NCBI RefSeq assembly: GCF_044430645.1
Contig: NZ_JAWUDN010000006.1
Location: 62,001 to 126,000, forward strand
Direction: 5' to 3'
DNA: 64,000 nt
Origin: Ewingella allii
Lineage (GTDB): Bacteria; Pseudomonadota; Gammaproteobacteria; Enterobacterales; Enterobacteriaceae
Each line of letters begins with the position of its first letter. Within the stretch, counting starts at the first letter, position 1. A program made the translations under genes and the position numbers. Positions 7,747-16,180 of this stretch are shown piece by piece. The notes under the pieces were generated by a model. It did not search any database. It had not been told where the DNA came from and saw only the letters and a program-made list of their open reading frames with translations.

Positions 7747-8748
7747 ATGAGTTCTACGACTCCTGCTCCTGATGCTTCTATTTTGGACGAAAAGCGTCCG
7801 GTTATTGCGATACATGGTGGTGCCGGGGCTATTACCCGAGCCGCCATGAGTGCTGAAAAAGAGCAGCGCTATCTTCAGGCGCTGGAGAGCATTCTCGCCA
7901 GCGGGCAGCAGATTTTGGCGGCGGGCGGCAGCGCTTTAGATGCCGTGACCGAAGCCGTGCGCCTGCTCGAAGAGTGCCCGTTATTCAACGCCGGAACCGG
8001 CGCGGTGTTTACTCATCAAGGCACCCACGAGCTGGACGCCAGCATTATGGATGGCCGCACTCTGGACGCAGGCGCCATTAGCTGCGTTAACCATATTCGT
8101 AACCCTATTCTTACCGCCCGCAAAATCCTCGAAGTCAGCCCGCACGTGATGTTCACCGGCGAAGGTGCCGAGCGTTTTGCGCGTAATCACGGGCAGGAAA
8201 TGGTGGCCGCCGACTTCTTTTCGACTCAAGACCGCTATGACCAACTGACTCGCGCCATTGCCAGCGAAAGCGGCGTGGTGCTTGATCATGACGGCGCGGC
8301 GGCGGGATCTGACGATCCTCTCGATGCCGATCGCAAATTCGGCACGGTAGGTGCCGTGGCCCTCGACGCTCAGGGTAATCTGGCTGCGGCGACCTCGACC
8401 GGCGGCATGACCAACAAGCAGGCCGGGCGCGTGGGCGACTCGCCGATTATCGGCGCGGGCTGCTATGCCAATAACCAGACGGCGGCGGTGTCCTGTACCG
8501 GCACGGGTGAAGTCTTTATGCGCTGCGTTGCGGCTTATGACGTGGCAGCGTTAATGGATTACGCGGGGCTAACTTTGCAGCAAGCGACAGACAAAGTGGT
8601 GATGGAAAAACTGGTGGCCCTCGACGGCTCCGGCGGCCTGATTGCCGTGGATAGCTTGGGCAACGTGGCCTTGCCGTTTAATAGCGAAGGCATGTATCGC
8701 GGCGTGGCTTACGTGGGAGAGCGGCCAAATGCAGCCATCTACCGATAA
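7747..8748 (+). CDS. iaaA: Isoaspartyl peptidase / plant-type L-asparaginase IaaA
   Basis: This 333-residue N-terminal-nucleophile hydrolase precursor splits isoaspartyl dipeptides and asparagine. It has the HGGAG motif at residues 23-27, the NAGTG motif and the autocleavage site GTVGAVALD. The catalytic threonine there is Thr200, giving alpha and beta subunits of about 199 and 134 residues. The TSTGGM and GTGEVFMR substrate-binding segments follow. It heads the gsi operon: gsiA starts inside its last 20 bases, as in E. coli, where iaaA-gsiABCD are cotranscribed. The role may be to use peptides released from glutathione-type compounds. The protein has about 12 extra N-terminal residues compared with E. 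coli. Confidence 0.95.
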   Translation: MSSTTPAPDASILDEKRPVIAIHGGAGAITRAAMSAEKEQRYLQALESILASGQQILAAGGSALDAVTEAVRLLEECPLFNAGTGAVFTHQGTHELDASIMDGRTLDAGAISCVNHIRNPILTARKILEVSPHVMFTGEGAERFARNHGQEMVAADFFSTQDRYDQLTRAIASESGVVLDHDGAAAGSDDPLDADRKFGTVGAVALDAQGNLAAATSTGGMTNKQAGRVGDSPIIGAGCYANNQTAAVSCTGTGEVFMRCVAAYDVAALMDYAGLTLQQATDKVVMEKLVALDGSGGLIAVDSLGNVALPFNSEGMYRGVAYVGERPNAAIYR

Positions 8749-10609
8749 GCCACTGATCCTGCCGGACAATCAGGTGCTGGCCGCGCGCGACCTCAGCGTG
8801 CGTTTTCACCATGAAGGTCAGGCGATTGAGGCCGTGCGCAATCTCAGTTTCGACGTTCATCGTGGCGAAACGCTGGCGATTGTTGGCGAGTCCGGCTCGG
8901 GGAAATCCGTCACCTCTCTGGCGCTGATGCGTCTGGTGGAGCAGGGCGGCGGGCAGATCACCCAGGGGCAGGTGCTGTTCCGGCGGCGCAATGGCGAAGT
9001 GGTGGACACCACCGCGGCGTCGCAATCTGCGATGCGCTCGCTGCGCGGTGCCGATATCGCGATGATTTTTCAGGAACCGATGACCTCCCTCAATCCGGTG
9101 TTCCCGGTGGGCGAGCAGATTGCCGAATCCATCCGTTTGCATCAGGGGAAAGATCATCGTACCGCCCGCGCCGAAGCCCTGCGCATGCTGGATTTAGTGC
9201 GTATTCCTGAAGCGAAAAACATTCTCGACAGCTACCCGCACCAGCTCTCCGGCGGGATGCGCCAGCGGGTGATGATAGCCATGGCGCTGTCGTGCAAACC
9301 GGCACTACTGGTGGCCGATGAGCCAACCACCGCGCTGGATGTGACCATTCAGGCGCAAATTTTGCAGCTAATCCGCGTGTTGCAAAAAGAGATGAATATG
9401 GGAGTGATTTTTATCACTCATGATATGGGCGTGGTGGCGGAAATTGCCGACCGCGTGCTGGTGATGTATCGCGGTAATAAGGTGGAAGTCGGAGATGTCA
9501 GCACGGTTTTCCGCGCGCCTCAGCACCCTTATACCAAGGCGCTGCTCTCCGCCGTGCCAAAGCTCGGGGCGATGACCGGCAAGAATCTGCCGGCGCGTTT
9601 CCCGCTGCTGGTCCATGATGAAGAGCTGGCCGAATCACCGGCGGATTTAACCCAAGATACGCTGAAACCGGGCGCGCAGCCTGTGCTGCAAGTTCGCGAC
9701 TTGGTCACCCGTTTCAACTTGCGTGGCGGCATCCTCAACCGCGTCACGCGTCAGGTTCACGCGGTGGAAAAAGTCAGTTTCGACCTCTATCCCGGCGAAA
9801 CGCTGGCGCTGGTGGGCGAGTCCGGCTGTGGCAAATCCACCACCGGGCGTTCTCTGCTGCGGCTGGTGGAAAGTCAGGGTGGAAGCATCACCTTCAACGG
9901 CCAGACCATTACCGACCTGAAAGGCCCGGCGCTGCAACATTTGCGCCGTGATATACAATTTATCTTTCAGGACCCTTATGCCTCGCTCGACCCGCGCCTG
10001 ACCGTCGGCTACTCCATTATGGAGCCGCTGCTGGTACACAACGTGGCGCGCGGCAAAGAGGCCGAGACGCGAGTGGCGTGGCTGCTGGAGAAAGTGGGGC
10101 TGCTGCCGGAACACGCGCAGCGTTACCCGCACGAGTTCTCAGGCGGCCAGCGGCAGCGAATTTGCATTGCCCGCGCGCTGGCGCTCAACCCGAAAGTGGT
10201 GATTGCCGATGAGTCCGTCTCGGCGCTCGACGTGTCGATTCAGGCGCAGATCGTCAATCTGCTAATGGATTTACAGCGCGAGTTTGGTATCGCTTTCCTG
10301 TTTATTTCCCATGACATGGCGGTGGTGGAGCGCATTAGCCACCGCGTGGCGGTGATGTATCTGGGGCAAATTGTTGAAATTGGCCCAAGACGCGCGGTGT
10401 TTGAGAATCCTCAACATGCTTACACCCGCAAGCTGATGGCGGCCGTTCCGGTTGCTGATCCTGCCCATCGCAGCAAAGATCACGCGCTGCTGGTGGATGA
10501 TATTCCAAGCCCGATCCGCGCACTGCATGATGAGCCTGTTATTTCGCCATTAGTGCGCGTTGCCGAGGGGCATTATGTTGCAAGGCACGCCGTTGGCGGC
10601 CTGTATTGA
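8729..10609 (+). CDS. gsiA: Glutathione ABC importer, ATP-binding subunit GsiA
   Basis: This 626-residue protein fuses two ABC ATPase modules, which is characteristic of GsiA (623 residues in E. coli). Module one has Walker A GESGSGKS at residues 53-60, an LSGGMRQR signature and a DEPTTALD Walker B. Module two has GESGCGKS, SGGQRQR and a DESVSALD variant. It energises uptake of glutathione through GsiC/GsiD. The ATG at 8729 was chosen over longer in-frame starts because it has a GGGAG site and matches the family N-terminus. It overlaps iaaA by 20 bp, suggesting translational coupling. It is followed by gsiB after 60 bp. Confidence 0.95.
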   Translation: MQPSTDKPLILPDNQVLAARDLSVRFHHEGQAIEAVRNLSFDVHRGETLAIVGESGSGKSVTSLALMRLVEQGGGQITQGQVLFRRRNGEVVDTTAASQSAMRSLRGADIAMIFQEPMTSLNPVFPVGEQIAESIRLHQGKDHRTARAEALRMLDLVRIPEAKNILDSYPHQLSGGMRQRVMIAMALSCKPALLVADEPTTALDVTIQAQILQLIRVLQKEMNMGVIFITHDMGVVAEIADRVLVMYRGNKVEVGDVSTVFRAPQHPYTKALLSAVPKLGAMTGKNLPARFPLLVHDEELAESPADLTQDTLKPGAQPVLQVRDLVTRFNLRGGILNRVTRQVHAVEKVSFDLYPGETLALVGESGCGKSTTGRSLLRLVESQGGSITFNGQTITDLKGPALQHLRRDIQFIFQDPYASLDPRLTVGYSIMEPLLVHNVARGKEAETRVAWLLEKVGLLPEHAQRYPHEFSGGQRQRICIARALALNPKVVIADESVSALDVSIQAQIVNLLMDLQREFGIAFLFISHDMAVVERISHRVAVMYLGQIVEIGPRRAVFENPQHAYTRKLMAAVPVADPAHRSKDHALLVDDIPSPIRALHDEPVISPLVRVAEGHYVARHAVGGLY

Positions 10610-10669
10610 TTCAGGTGTAGTCATAAAAGATAAGTCACTTTGACAGGCAATTATAAAAAGGAAAATTGG

Positions 10670-12220
10670 ATGCAAACATTGAAGGGTAAGGCAGTGCTTC
10701 GCAAAGCCATCCTCGCCGTCGCCGTGGTTGGCGGACTGGCTTCCGGCTCTGCATGGGCAGCAAAAGACGTCACTATCGCCGTTGGGTCTAACTTCACTTC
10801 TCTTGACCCGTATGATGCCAACGACACCTTGTCACAGGCGGTGGCAAAATCGTTCTATCAGGGCCTGTTTGGCTTTGATAAAAACCTGAAACTGGTCAAC
10901 GTGCTGGCTGAAAGCTACACCGTGAGCAAAGACGGTCTGGTTTACACCATCAAGCTGCATCCGGGGATCAAGTTCCAGGACGGCACCGACTTCAACGCCG
11001 AAGCCGTAAAAGTTAACCTTGATCGCGCCAGCAACCCTGACAGCCACCTCAAGCGTTACAACCTGTTCAAAAATATCGATAAGACCGAAGTCGTTGACGC
11101 CAACACGGTGAAAATCACCCTGAAGACGCCATTCTCAGCCTTCATCAACAACTTGGCTCACCCGTCTGCGGTGATCATCTCCCCGGCGGCGCTGACCAAA
11201 TATGGCAAAGACATCGGCTTCCACCCGGTGGGTACTGGCCCGTACGTGCTGGACCAGTGGAACCAGACTGACTTCGTAAAAGTGAAGAAATTCGACGGTT
11301 ACTGGAAGAAAGGCGAGCCGAAGCTCGACTCTATTACCTTCCGCCCGGTGGTGGATAACAACACCCGCGCCGCGATGCTGCAAACCGGTGAGGCTGATTT
11401 CGCTTTCCCAGTGCCTTACGAGCAAACCGCGCTGCTGGAGAAAAACACCAAGCTTGACGTGGTGACCGCGCCGTCAATCTTGCACCGTTACATCAGCTTC
11501 AACGTGACGCAGAAGCCGTTTGATAACCTGAAAGTTCGTCAGGCGATCAACTACGCCATCAACAAAGACGCGCTGATCAAAGTGGCCTTTGCCGGTTACG
11601 CCGTGCCGTCAGAAGGCCCGCTGCCGCAGGGCATCGAGTATGCTGCGAAATTCAAACCTTGGCCTTACGACCCGGCCAAAGCCAAAGAGTTGCTGAAAGA
11701 AGCGGGCTACCCGAACGGTTTCACCACTACGCTGTGGTCTTCGCATAACAGCAGCACCGCGCAGAAAGTGATTCAGTTTGCTCAACAGCAGCTGGCTCAG
11801 GTTGGCATCAAAGTCACCGTGACCGCGTTTGACGCCGCGCAGCGTGCCGCTCAGGTGGAAAACGTCGGCCAGAAAGATGCGGGTGTTCGCCTGTTCTACA
11901 CCGGCTGGTCAGCCTCTACGGGTGAAGCAGACTGGGCCTTGACGCCGCTGTTCGCCACTCAGTCAGCACCGCCTAAGCAGTTCAACACCGCGTTCTATAG
12001 CAACCCGGCGGTGGATAAAGACTTGGCCGATGCCCTGAAAACTACAGATAAAACCGAGAAAGCCAAGCTGTATCAAGATGCGCAGACCAAAATTTGGGAT
12101 GACGCACCTTGGGCCTTCCTGGTCACCGAGCGTCTGGTTTCTGCTCAGAACAAGCGCCTGAGCGGCTTCTACGTGATGCCGGATACCTCATTCAACTTTG
12201 ACGATGCGGACGTGAAGTAA
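10670..12220 (+). CDS. gsiB: Glutathione-binding periplasmic protein GsiB
   Basis: This 516-residue substrate-binding protein belongs to the peptide/nickel family (SBP_bac_5). A signal peptide ends at about residue 31 (AWA-AKDV), giving a periplasmic protein. Family features include the SLDPYDAND start of the mature chain, the GTGPYVLD motif and the RAAMLQTGEADFAFPV segment. It delivers glutathione to GsiCD. The ATG at 10670 is preceded by AAAAGGA and gives the normal signal peptide; the frame is open ten codons further upstream. It is the third gene of the iaaA-gsi operon. A hairpin in the 136-bp gap after it may set the relative level of gsiB and gsiC mRNA. Confidence 0.95.
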   Translation: MQTLKGKAVLRKAILAVAVVGGLASGSAWAAKDVTIAVGSNFTSLDPYDANDTLSQAVAKSFYQGLFGFDKNLKLVNVLAESYTVSKDGLVYTIKLHPGIKFQDGTDFNAEAVKVNLDRASNPDSHLKRYNLFKNIDKTEVVDANTVKITLKTPFSAFINNLAHPSAVIISPAALTKYGKDIGFHPVGTGPYVLDQWNQTDFVKVKKFDGYWKKGEPKLDSITFRPVVDNNTRAAMLQTGEADFAFPVPYEQTALLEKNTKLDVVTAPSILHRYISFNVTQKPFDNLKVRQAINYAINKDALIKVAFAGYAVPSEGPLPQGIEYAAKFKPWPYDPAKAKELLKEAGYPNGFTTTLWSSHNSSTAQKVIQFAQQQLAQVGIKVTVTAFDAAQRAAQVENVGQKDAGVRLFYTGWSASTGEADWALTPLFATQSAPPKQFNTAFYSNPAVDKDLADALKTTDKTEKAKLYQDAQTKIWDDAPWAFLVTERLVSAQNKRLSGFYVMPDTSFNFDDADVK

Positions 12221-12246
12221 TCACTTTCGACTAGCTCAGTTCATTA

Positions 12247-12297
12247 GGGGAAGCAGGGAGTGGGGTGCTCAAAGAGGGCCTCACGCCAGGCTTCCCC
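12247..12297 (+). other. Intercistronic hairpin between gsiB and gsiC
   Basis: GGGGAAGC at 12247-12254 pairs with GCTTCCCC at 12290-12297, and the inner sequence can extend the stem imperfectly. There is no T-run, so this looks like an mRNA-stabilising or processing structure. Such structures are common after binding-protein genes, which need more product than their permeases. Confidence 0.5.
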
Positions 12298-12336
12298 GTG
12301 AATTTGTTTCTTGCTAACGTCTCAGAGGTTTTTTTA

Positions 12337-12363
12337 ATGGGCGCAGTTAATCTGTCATGCTGA
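12337..12363 (+). CDS. Possible 8-codon minicistron overlapping the gsiC start
   Basis: The tiny frame MGAVNLSC-stop has a good AGAGG site 8-9 bases upstream, and its stop overlaps the gsiC start region in a different frame. gsiC itself has no clear ribosome-binding site. Translation of this frame could bring ribosomes to the gsiC start. It could also be chance. Confidence 0.3.
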   Translation: MGAVNLSC

Positions 12364-13277
12364 ATTACTTCCTAAAACGATTACTCGGATTGATACCAAC
12401 CCTGCTCATTGTGGCAGTGTTGGTTTTTCTGTTTGTACATTTGCTACCAGGCGACCCGGCGAGACTGGCGGCGGGGCAGGATGCTGACCAGAGCGTTGTT
12501 GAACTGGTTCGCAAAGATCTGGGCCTCGATAAGCCGCTTTACCAGCAATTTTTCACCTTCTTCAGCCACGCTCTGCGCGGCGACTTCGGCCACTCAATGG
12601 TGTCGAAGCGCCCGGTGATTGATGAGATTGGCTCGCGATTCCTGCCCACCCTGTGGCTGACGCTCACCAGCATGGTCTGGTCGGTGATTTTCGGGCTGGT
12701 GATTGGCGTGGTGTCTGCCGTTTGGCGCAATCGTTGGCCTGACCGCGTGGGCATGGCGCTGGCGGTCTCCGGCATCTCCTTCCCGGCGTTTGCCCTCGGT
12801 ATGCTGCTGATGCAGGTGTTCTCGGTGCAGCTCGGCTGGTTGCCGACTATAGGCGCAGACGGCTGGCAGCACTACATTCTGCCTTCAATCACGCTGGGCG
12901 CGGCAGTTGCGGCGATCATGGCCCGCTTCACTCGCGCCTCTTTTGTCGAGGTGATGCAAGAGGACTATATGCGCACCGCGCGTGCCAAGGGCGTGCGCGA
13001 AACGCTGGTGGTGGTGAAACACGGCCTGCGTAACGCGATGATCCCGGTGGTGACCATGATGGGCCTGCAGTTTGGCTTCCTGCTCGGCGGCTCTATCGTG
13101 GTGGAGAAAGTCTTCAACTGGCCGGGCCTCGGGCGTCTGTTGATTGATTCGGTAGAAATGCGCGATTACCCGGTGATTCAAGCCGAGGTGCTGCTGTTCT
13201 CACTGGAGTTCATCCTGATCAACCTGTTGGTCGACATGCTTTATGCAGTTATCAACCCTTCAATTCGTTACAAGTGA
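12357..13277 (+). CDS. gsiC: Glutathione ABC importer permease GsiC
   Basis: This 306-residue inner-membrane permease has six predicted helices and is the same length as E. coli GsiC. It has the family N-terminus (MLNYFLKRLLGL), the LLPGDPAR motif after TM1 and the EAA loop EDYMRTARAKGV near residues 201-212, which contacts the ATPase GsiA. It pairs with GsiD to form the glutathione channel. Its stop codon overlaps the possible GTG of gsiD. It lacks a strong ribosome-binding site of its own. Confidence 0.95.
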   Translation: MLNYFLKRLLGLIPTLLIVAVLVFLFVHLLPGDPARLAAGQDADQSVVELVRKDLGLDKPLYQQFFTFFSHALRGDFGHSMVSKRPVIDEIGSRFLPTLWLTLTSMVWSVIFGLVIGVVSAVWRNRWPDRVGMALAVSGISFPAFALGMLLMQVFSVQLGWLPTIGADGWQHYILPSITLGAAVAAIMARFTRASFVEVMQEDYMRTARAKGVRETLVVVKHGLRNAMIPVVTMMGLQFGFLLGGSIVVEKVFNWPGLGRLLIDSVEMRDYPVIQAEVLLFSLEFILINLLVDMLYAVINPSIRYK

Positions 13278-13279
13278 GC

Positions 13280-14206
13280 ATGCGCATGAAAAACTGGCGG
13301 CGTAATGCCGTGCTGGCCTCGATGCCGGTGATAACCGCGGAGTCGGTGCAAAAGCAGCAGGTGCGCACACCCTGGAAGGCTTTCTGGCGGCGTTTTCGCC
13401 AACAGCACATTGCCTTGGCGGCGGGTGTCTTCATTTTATTGATGATTGCGGTGGCTGCGCTGGCCCCGTGGATTGTGCCATTTGATGCTGAAAACTATTT
13501 TGACTACGACCGCCTGAATGAAGGTCCTTCACTGATTCACTGGCTGGGCGTTGACTCTCTCGGGCGGGATATTTTCAGCCGTATTTTGATGGGTGCCCGT
13601 ATTTCTCTGGCGGCGGGCGTGCTGTCGGTGGTGCTGGGCGGCATTATCGGCACGGTATTTGGGCTGCTGGCGGGCTACTACGAAGGCTGGTGGGATCGCA
13701 TCACTATGCGCGTCTGCGACGTGCTGTTTGCTTTCCCCGGTATTCTGCTGGCGATTGCCGTGGTAGCCGTAATGGGCAACGGCATGTCGAACGTGATTAT
13801 CGCGGTGGCGATTTTCAGCATCCCGGCCTTTGCCCGTCTGGTGCGCGGCAATACGCTGGTGCTGAAACGCCAGACCTATATTGAGTCGGCGCGCAGCATT
13901 GGCGCTTCTGACTTCACCATCCTGTTCCGCCACATTCTGCCCGGCACGCTGTCAGCCATCGTGGTCTATTTCACCATGCGCATCGGCACCTCAATCATCA
14001 CCGCCGCCAGCCTGTCGTTCCTCGGCATGGGCGCCCAGCCCCCGACGCCAGAGTGGGGCGCGATGCTCAATGAAGCCCGCGCCGACATGGTTATGGCCCC
14101 GCACGTGGCGATTTTCCCCAGCCTGGCGATATTCCTGACGGTGCTGGCGTTTAACCTGTTAGGGGATGGGTTGAGGGACGCGTTAGATCCGAAATTAAAA
14201 GGGTAA
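13280..14206 (+). CDS. gsiD: Glutathione ABC importer permease GsiD
   Basis: This 308-residue permease is homologous to E. coli GsiD (303 residues). The N-terminal cytoplasmic tail (RTPWKAFWRRFRQQH) precedes TM1. The LGVDSLGRDIFSR motif and the EAA loop with ESARSIGAS are typical of OppC-type permeases. Possible starts are GTG at 13274 and ATGs at 13280 and 13286; 13280 matches the family start best. It is the last gene of the iaaA-gsiABCD operon. A short hairpin (14213-14232) and a block of repeats follow. Confidence 0.95.
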   Translation: MRMKNWRRNAVLASMPVITAESVQKQQVRTPWKAFWRRFRQQHIALAAGVFILLMIAVAALAPWIVPFDAENYFDYDRLNEGPSLIHWLGVDSLGRDIFSRILMGARISLAAGVLSVVLGGIIGTVFGLLAGYYEGWWDRITMRVCDVLFAFPGILLAIAVVAVMGNGMSNVIIAVAIFSIPAFARLVRGNTLVLKRQTYIESARSIGASDFTILFRHILPGTLSAIVVYFTMRIGTSIITAASLSFLGMGAQPPTPEWGAMLNEARADMVMAPHVAIFPSLAIFLTVLAFNLLGDGLRDALDPKLKG

Positions 14207-14212
14207 GAAGGG

Positions 14213-14232
14213 AGGGCTTTTGGAAAAGCCCT
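14213..14232. terminator. Hairpin after gsiD, probable terminator
   Basis: AGGGCTTTTGGAAAAGCCCT folds into a perfect 9-bp stem 7 bp after the gsiD stop. There is no classical T-run, so termination may be weak, or the hairpin may be the end of the adjacent repeat unit. Confidence 0.5.
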
Positions 14233-14239
14233 TCAAAAC

Positions 14240-14334
14240 CGTGGGCGCCGGCCCACACCGGGCAAAGGGGGCGTAAACGCGCCCCCTTGTGCAATCCCGC
14301 GTTTTTTCTGTTGGGAGATCGAGGCTGCGCAGGG
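14240..14334. repeat. 95-bp palindrome-rich repeat unit, copy A (inverted)
   Basis: Read on the minus strand, this unit matches 17117-17209. It starts CCCTGCGCAGCCTCG, continues with an ACGCGGG/ACGCAGG segment and a long hairpin (AAGGGGGCG..CGCCCCCTT), and ends with the palindromic block GGTGTGGGCCGGCGCCCACG. It has no coding content. It occurs in both orientations around the SDR/hydrolase pair. Confidence 0.75.
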
Positions 14335-14341
14335 TCGGAAT

Positions 14342-14925
14342 GGACATGTTTCAGTAGCCACAGTGTTTGTCGCGAAGTGTCGCCGCTTAGGCGGTTCCCT
14401 CAGTTCGGGTTTCGAGCCATAGGTCTCGAACCACTCCCTCGGCGTCACTTCTGAACGCGACCTACTGGCTTCTCAACCGTGCCTTTTCAGTGGGTTTTGG
14501 TTTGTTTTGCTCCTCCCCCTGAAAAGGGCTGGGAGGAGGTATTGCAGAAAATTCAGCGGCTTATGTGAGAAATACCCCACCCCAACCCTCCTCTAAATAG
14601 GGGAGGGAGCAAAGCAAAATCTATTGAAACGGTACGGTCGAAATGCCTCAAAACCGCAGTCAAAAATGGCGCTGAGCAAGAGGTTCAAGACCTGAGGCTT
14701 GAATCCCGCAGCGAAGGCACCGCCTAAGCGGCGACATTTTGCGGTGGAGAACAGGTGTAACTGTAACACGTCCGCCCCACGAGCGGAGCGCGTAGTAAAG
14801 AGCCGGGGATTCTCAAGGGGCGCGGCGATAGGCGCCCCTTGAGGCCGGTGTGGCGGCAGCGCACGGTTTTGACCTTAAAACGGTGTGGGCCGACGCCCAC
14901 GGTTTTGAAGTTGAAGTTGAATTGG
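14342..14925. repeat. Large imperfect inverted-repeat block between gsiD and the SDR gene
   Basis: The left arm contains TGTCGCCGCTTAGGCGGT at 14378-14395, and the right arm contains its exact reverse complement at 14719-14736. Neighbouring segments also mirror each other: GGACATGTT-type at 14342 against AACACGTCC at 14765, and the gaacc/ggttc-rich parts around 14400-14440 and 14670-14700. The right arm ends with a hairpin (TCAAGGGG..CCCCTTGA, 14813-14842) and a second copy of GGTGTGGGCCGACGCCCACG at 14882-14901. The centre (14500-14620) has C-rich and G-rich stretches (CTCCTCCCCC, GGGAGGAGG, ACCCCACCCC). No credible gene lies in it. Confidence 0.65.
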
Positions 14926-14966
14926 AATTTAAAAGGCGAATCTGGGTCGCCCAACCCATTAACCCA

Positions 14967-15866
14967 TCAACTAATAGGTTTCCCACCTGTCACCCCAATA
15001 ACCTCCCCAGTAATGTAACTAGACTCCTGAGAGGCGAGGAAAACATAGCTTGGGGCCAGTTCGGCAGGCTGTCCGGCGCGCTTAAGTGGGGTGTCGGAAC
15101 CGAAGTCGGGGATATTCTCCTGAAGCTGCCCGCCGCTGACTTGCAGCACTGACCAGATTGGGCCGGGAGCAACGACGTTGACGCGGATACCTTTCTCGGC
15201 GACCTGCTTCGCCAAGCCTTGGCTGTAAGTGATGATGGCGCCTTTAGTCGACGCGTAGTCGAGCAGGAACTCACTCGGCTGATAGGCCTGAATTGACGAG
15301 GTGGTGATGATCGTCGAGCCAGCGGGCAGGTGCGGGATAGCCGCTTTGGTTATCCAGAACATGGCGAAAACGTTGGTTTCGAAGGTCTTTCTGAACTGCT
15401 CGGTGGTTAATTCCGTCACGTCAGTGACCGCCACCTGCTTGCCCGCGACCAGTGCTAATACATCTAAACCGCCCAGCTCGGAACGGGCTTTCTCCACCAG
15501 ACGTTTACAGAAATCTTCATTGCTGATATCGCCCGGGATCAGCACGGCTTTACGGCCAGCCTCAATAATGTATTTCGCCACTTCTTCGGCATCCACCTGC
15601 TCTTCGGGCAGATAGGAGAGGGCGACGTCGGCCCCTTCACGGGCATAGGCAATGGCGGCGGCGCGGCCAATGCCGGAGTCGGCACCGGTGACCAAGGCTT
15701 TACGCCCTTCGAGTCGCCCTGAGCCACGGTAAGTCTCTTCGCCATGATCGGGTTTTGGCTGCATTTTGGCATCAAGCCCTGGCGCGGGTTGCTTCTGCTT
15801 AGGGAAGCCATCGCTGCTGTACTGCGTCACAGGGTTTTGCATGGTGTATTGATCGCGCTTACTCAT
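14967..15866 (-). CDS. yghA: SDR-family NAD(P)-dependent oxidoreductase, YghA-like
   Basis: This short-chain dehydrogenase of 299 residues starts at the ATG at 15866, which has an AGAGG site; the frame is open 26 codons further. The N-terminus (TQYSSDGFPKQKQPAPGL) is the hallmark of the YghA/YdaD group. The Rossmann motif TGADSGIGRA comes next, with catalytic residues in the TTSSIQAYQ segment and the YASTKGA motif (Tyr-x-x-x-Lys). The C-terminus GEVIGVTGG is typical of the family. The natural substrate of YghA proteins is not firmly known; related Gram-positive members are general-stress proteins. It stands alone between repeat blocks in a patch that E. coli lacks at this place. Confidence 0.85.
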   Translation of the reverse strand: MSKRDQYTMQNPVTQYSSDGFPKQKQPAPGLDAKMQPKPDHGEETYRGSGRLEGRKALVTGADSGIGRAAAIAYAREGADVALSYLPEEQVDAEEVAKYIIEAGRKAVLIPGDISNEDFCKRLVEKARSELGGLDVLALVAGKQVAVTDVTELTTEQFRKTFETNVFAMFWITKAAIPHLPAGSTIITTSSIQAYQPSEFLLDYASTKGAIITYSQGLAKQVAEKGIRVNVVAPGPIWSVLQVSGGQLQENIPDFGSDTPLKRAGQPAELAPSYVFLASQESSYITGEVIGVTGGKPIS

Positions 15867-16180
15867 TATTCGTCCTCTCTTCACCGGTTGATGCATTAAA
15901 TGTGCATGAATTATTAAGACTAGTTGAGTGAGTTGAGATAACAACGCAGATTCATCTGATTCAAAGCTGAGGTGGGATCGACAGTGTAATAACGAAAGAA
16001 TAGGGGCGAATGTGGCGAATTTACCGCCGGTTACAATGCGGGGTTGTTAATCAATGTTTACCACTTGATCCAAAAATAACCCTCTCCTTATATAGTTGCG
16101 AGGCGTTATCTCATGCCTCACTCTGCGGCGTAAAACGCCAGCTGAAATTAATGAAAAATAATTGAGGTATAGAGCAGCTT

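Noticed and set aside
14724..15152. Short open frames in the repeat block after gsiD
   Set aside because: They run through palindromic repeats or antisense to the SDR gene and show no protein features.
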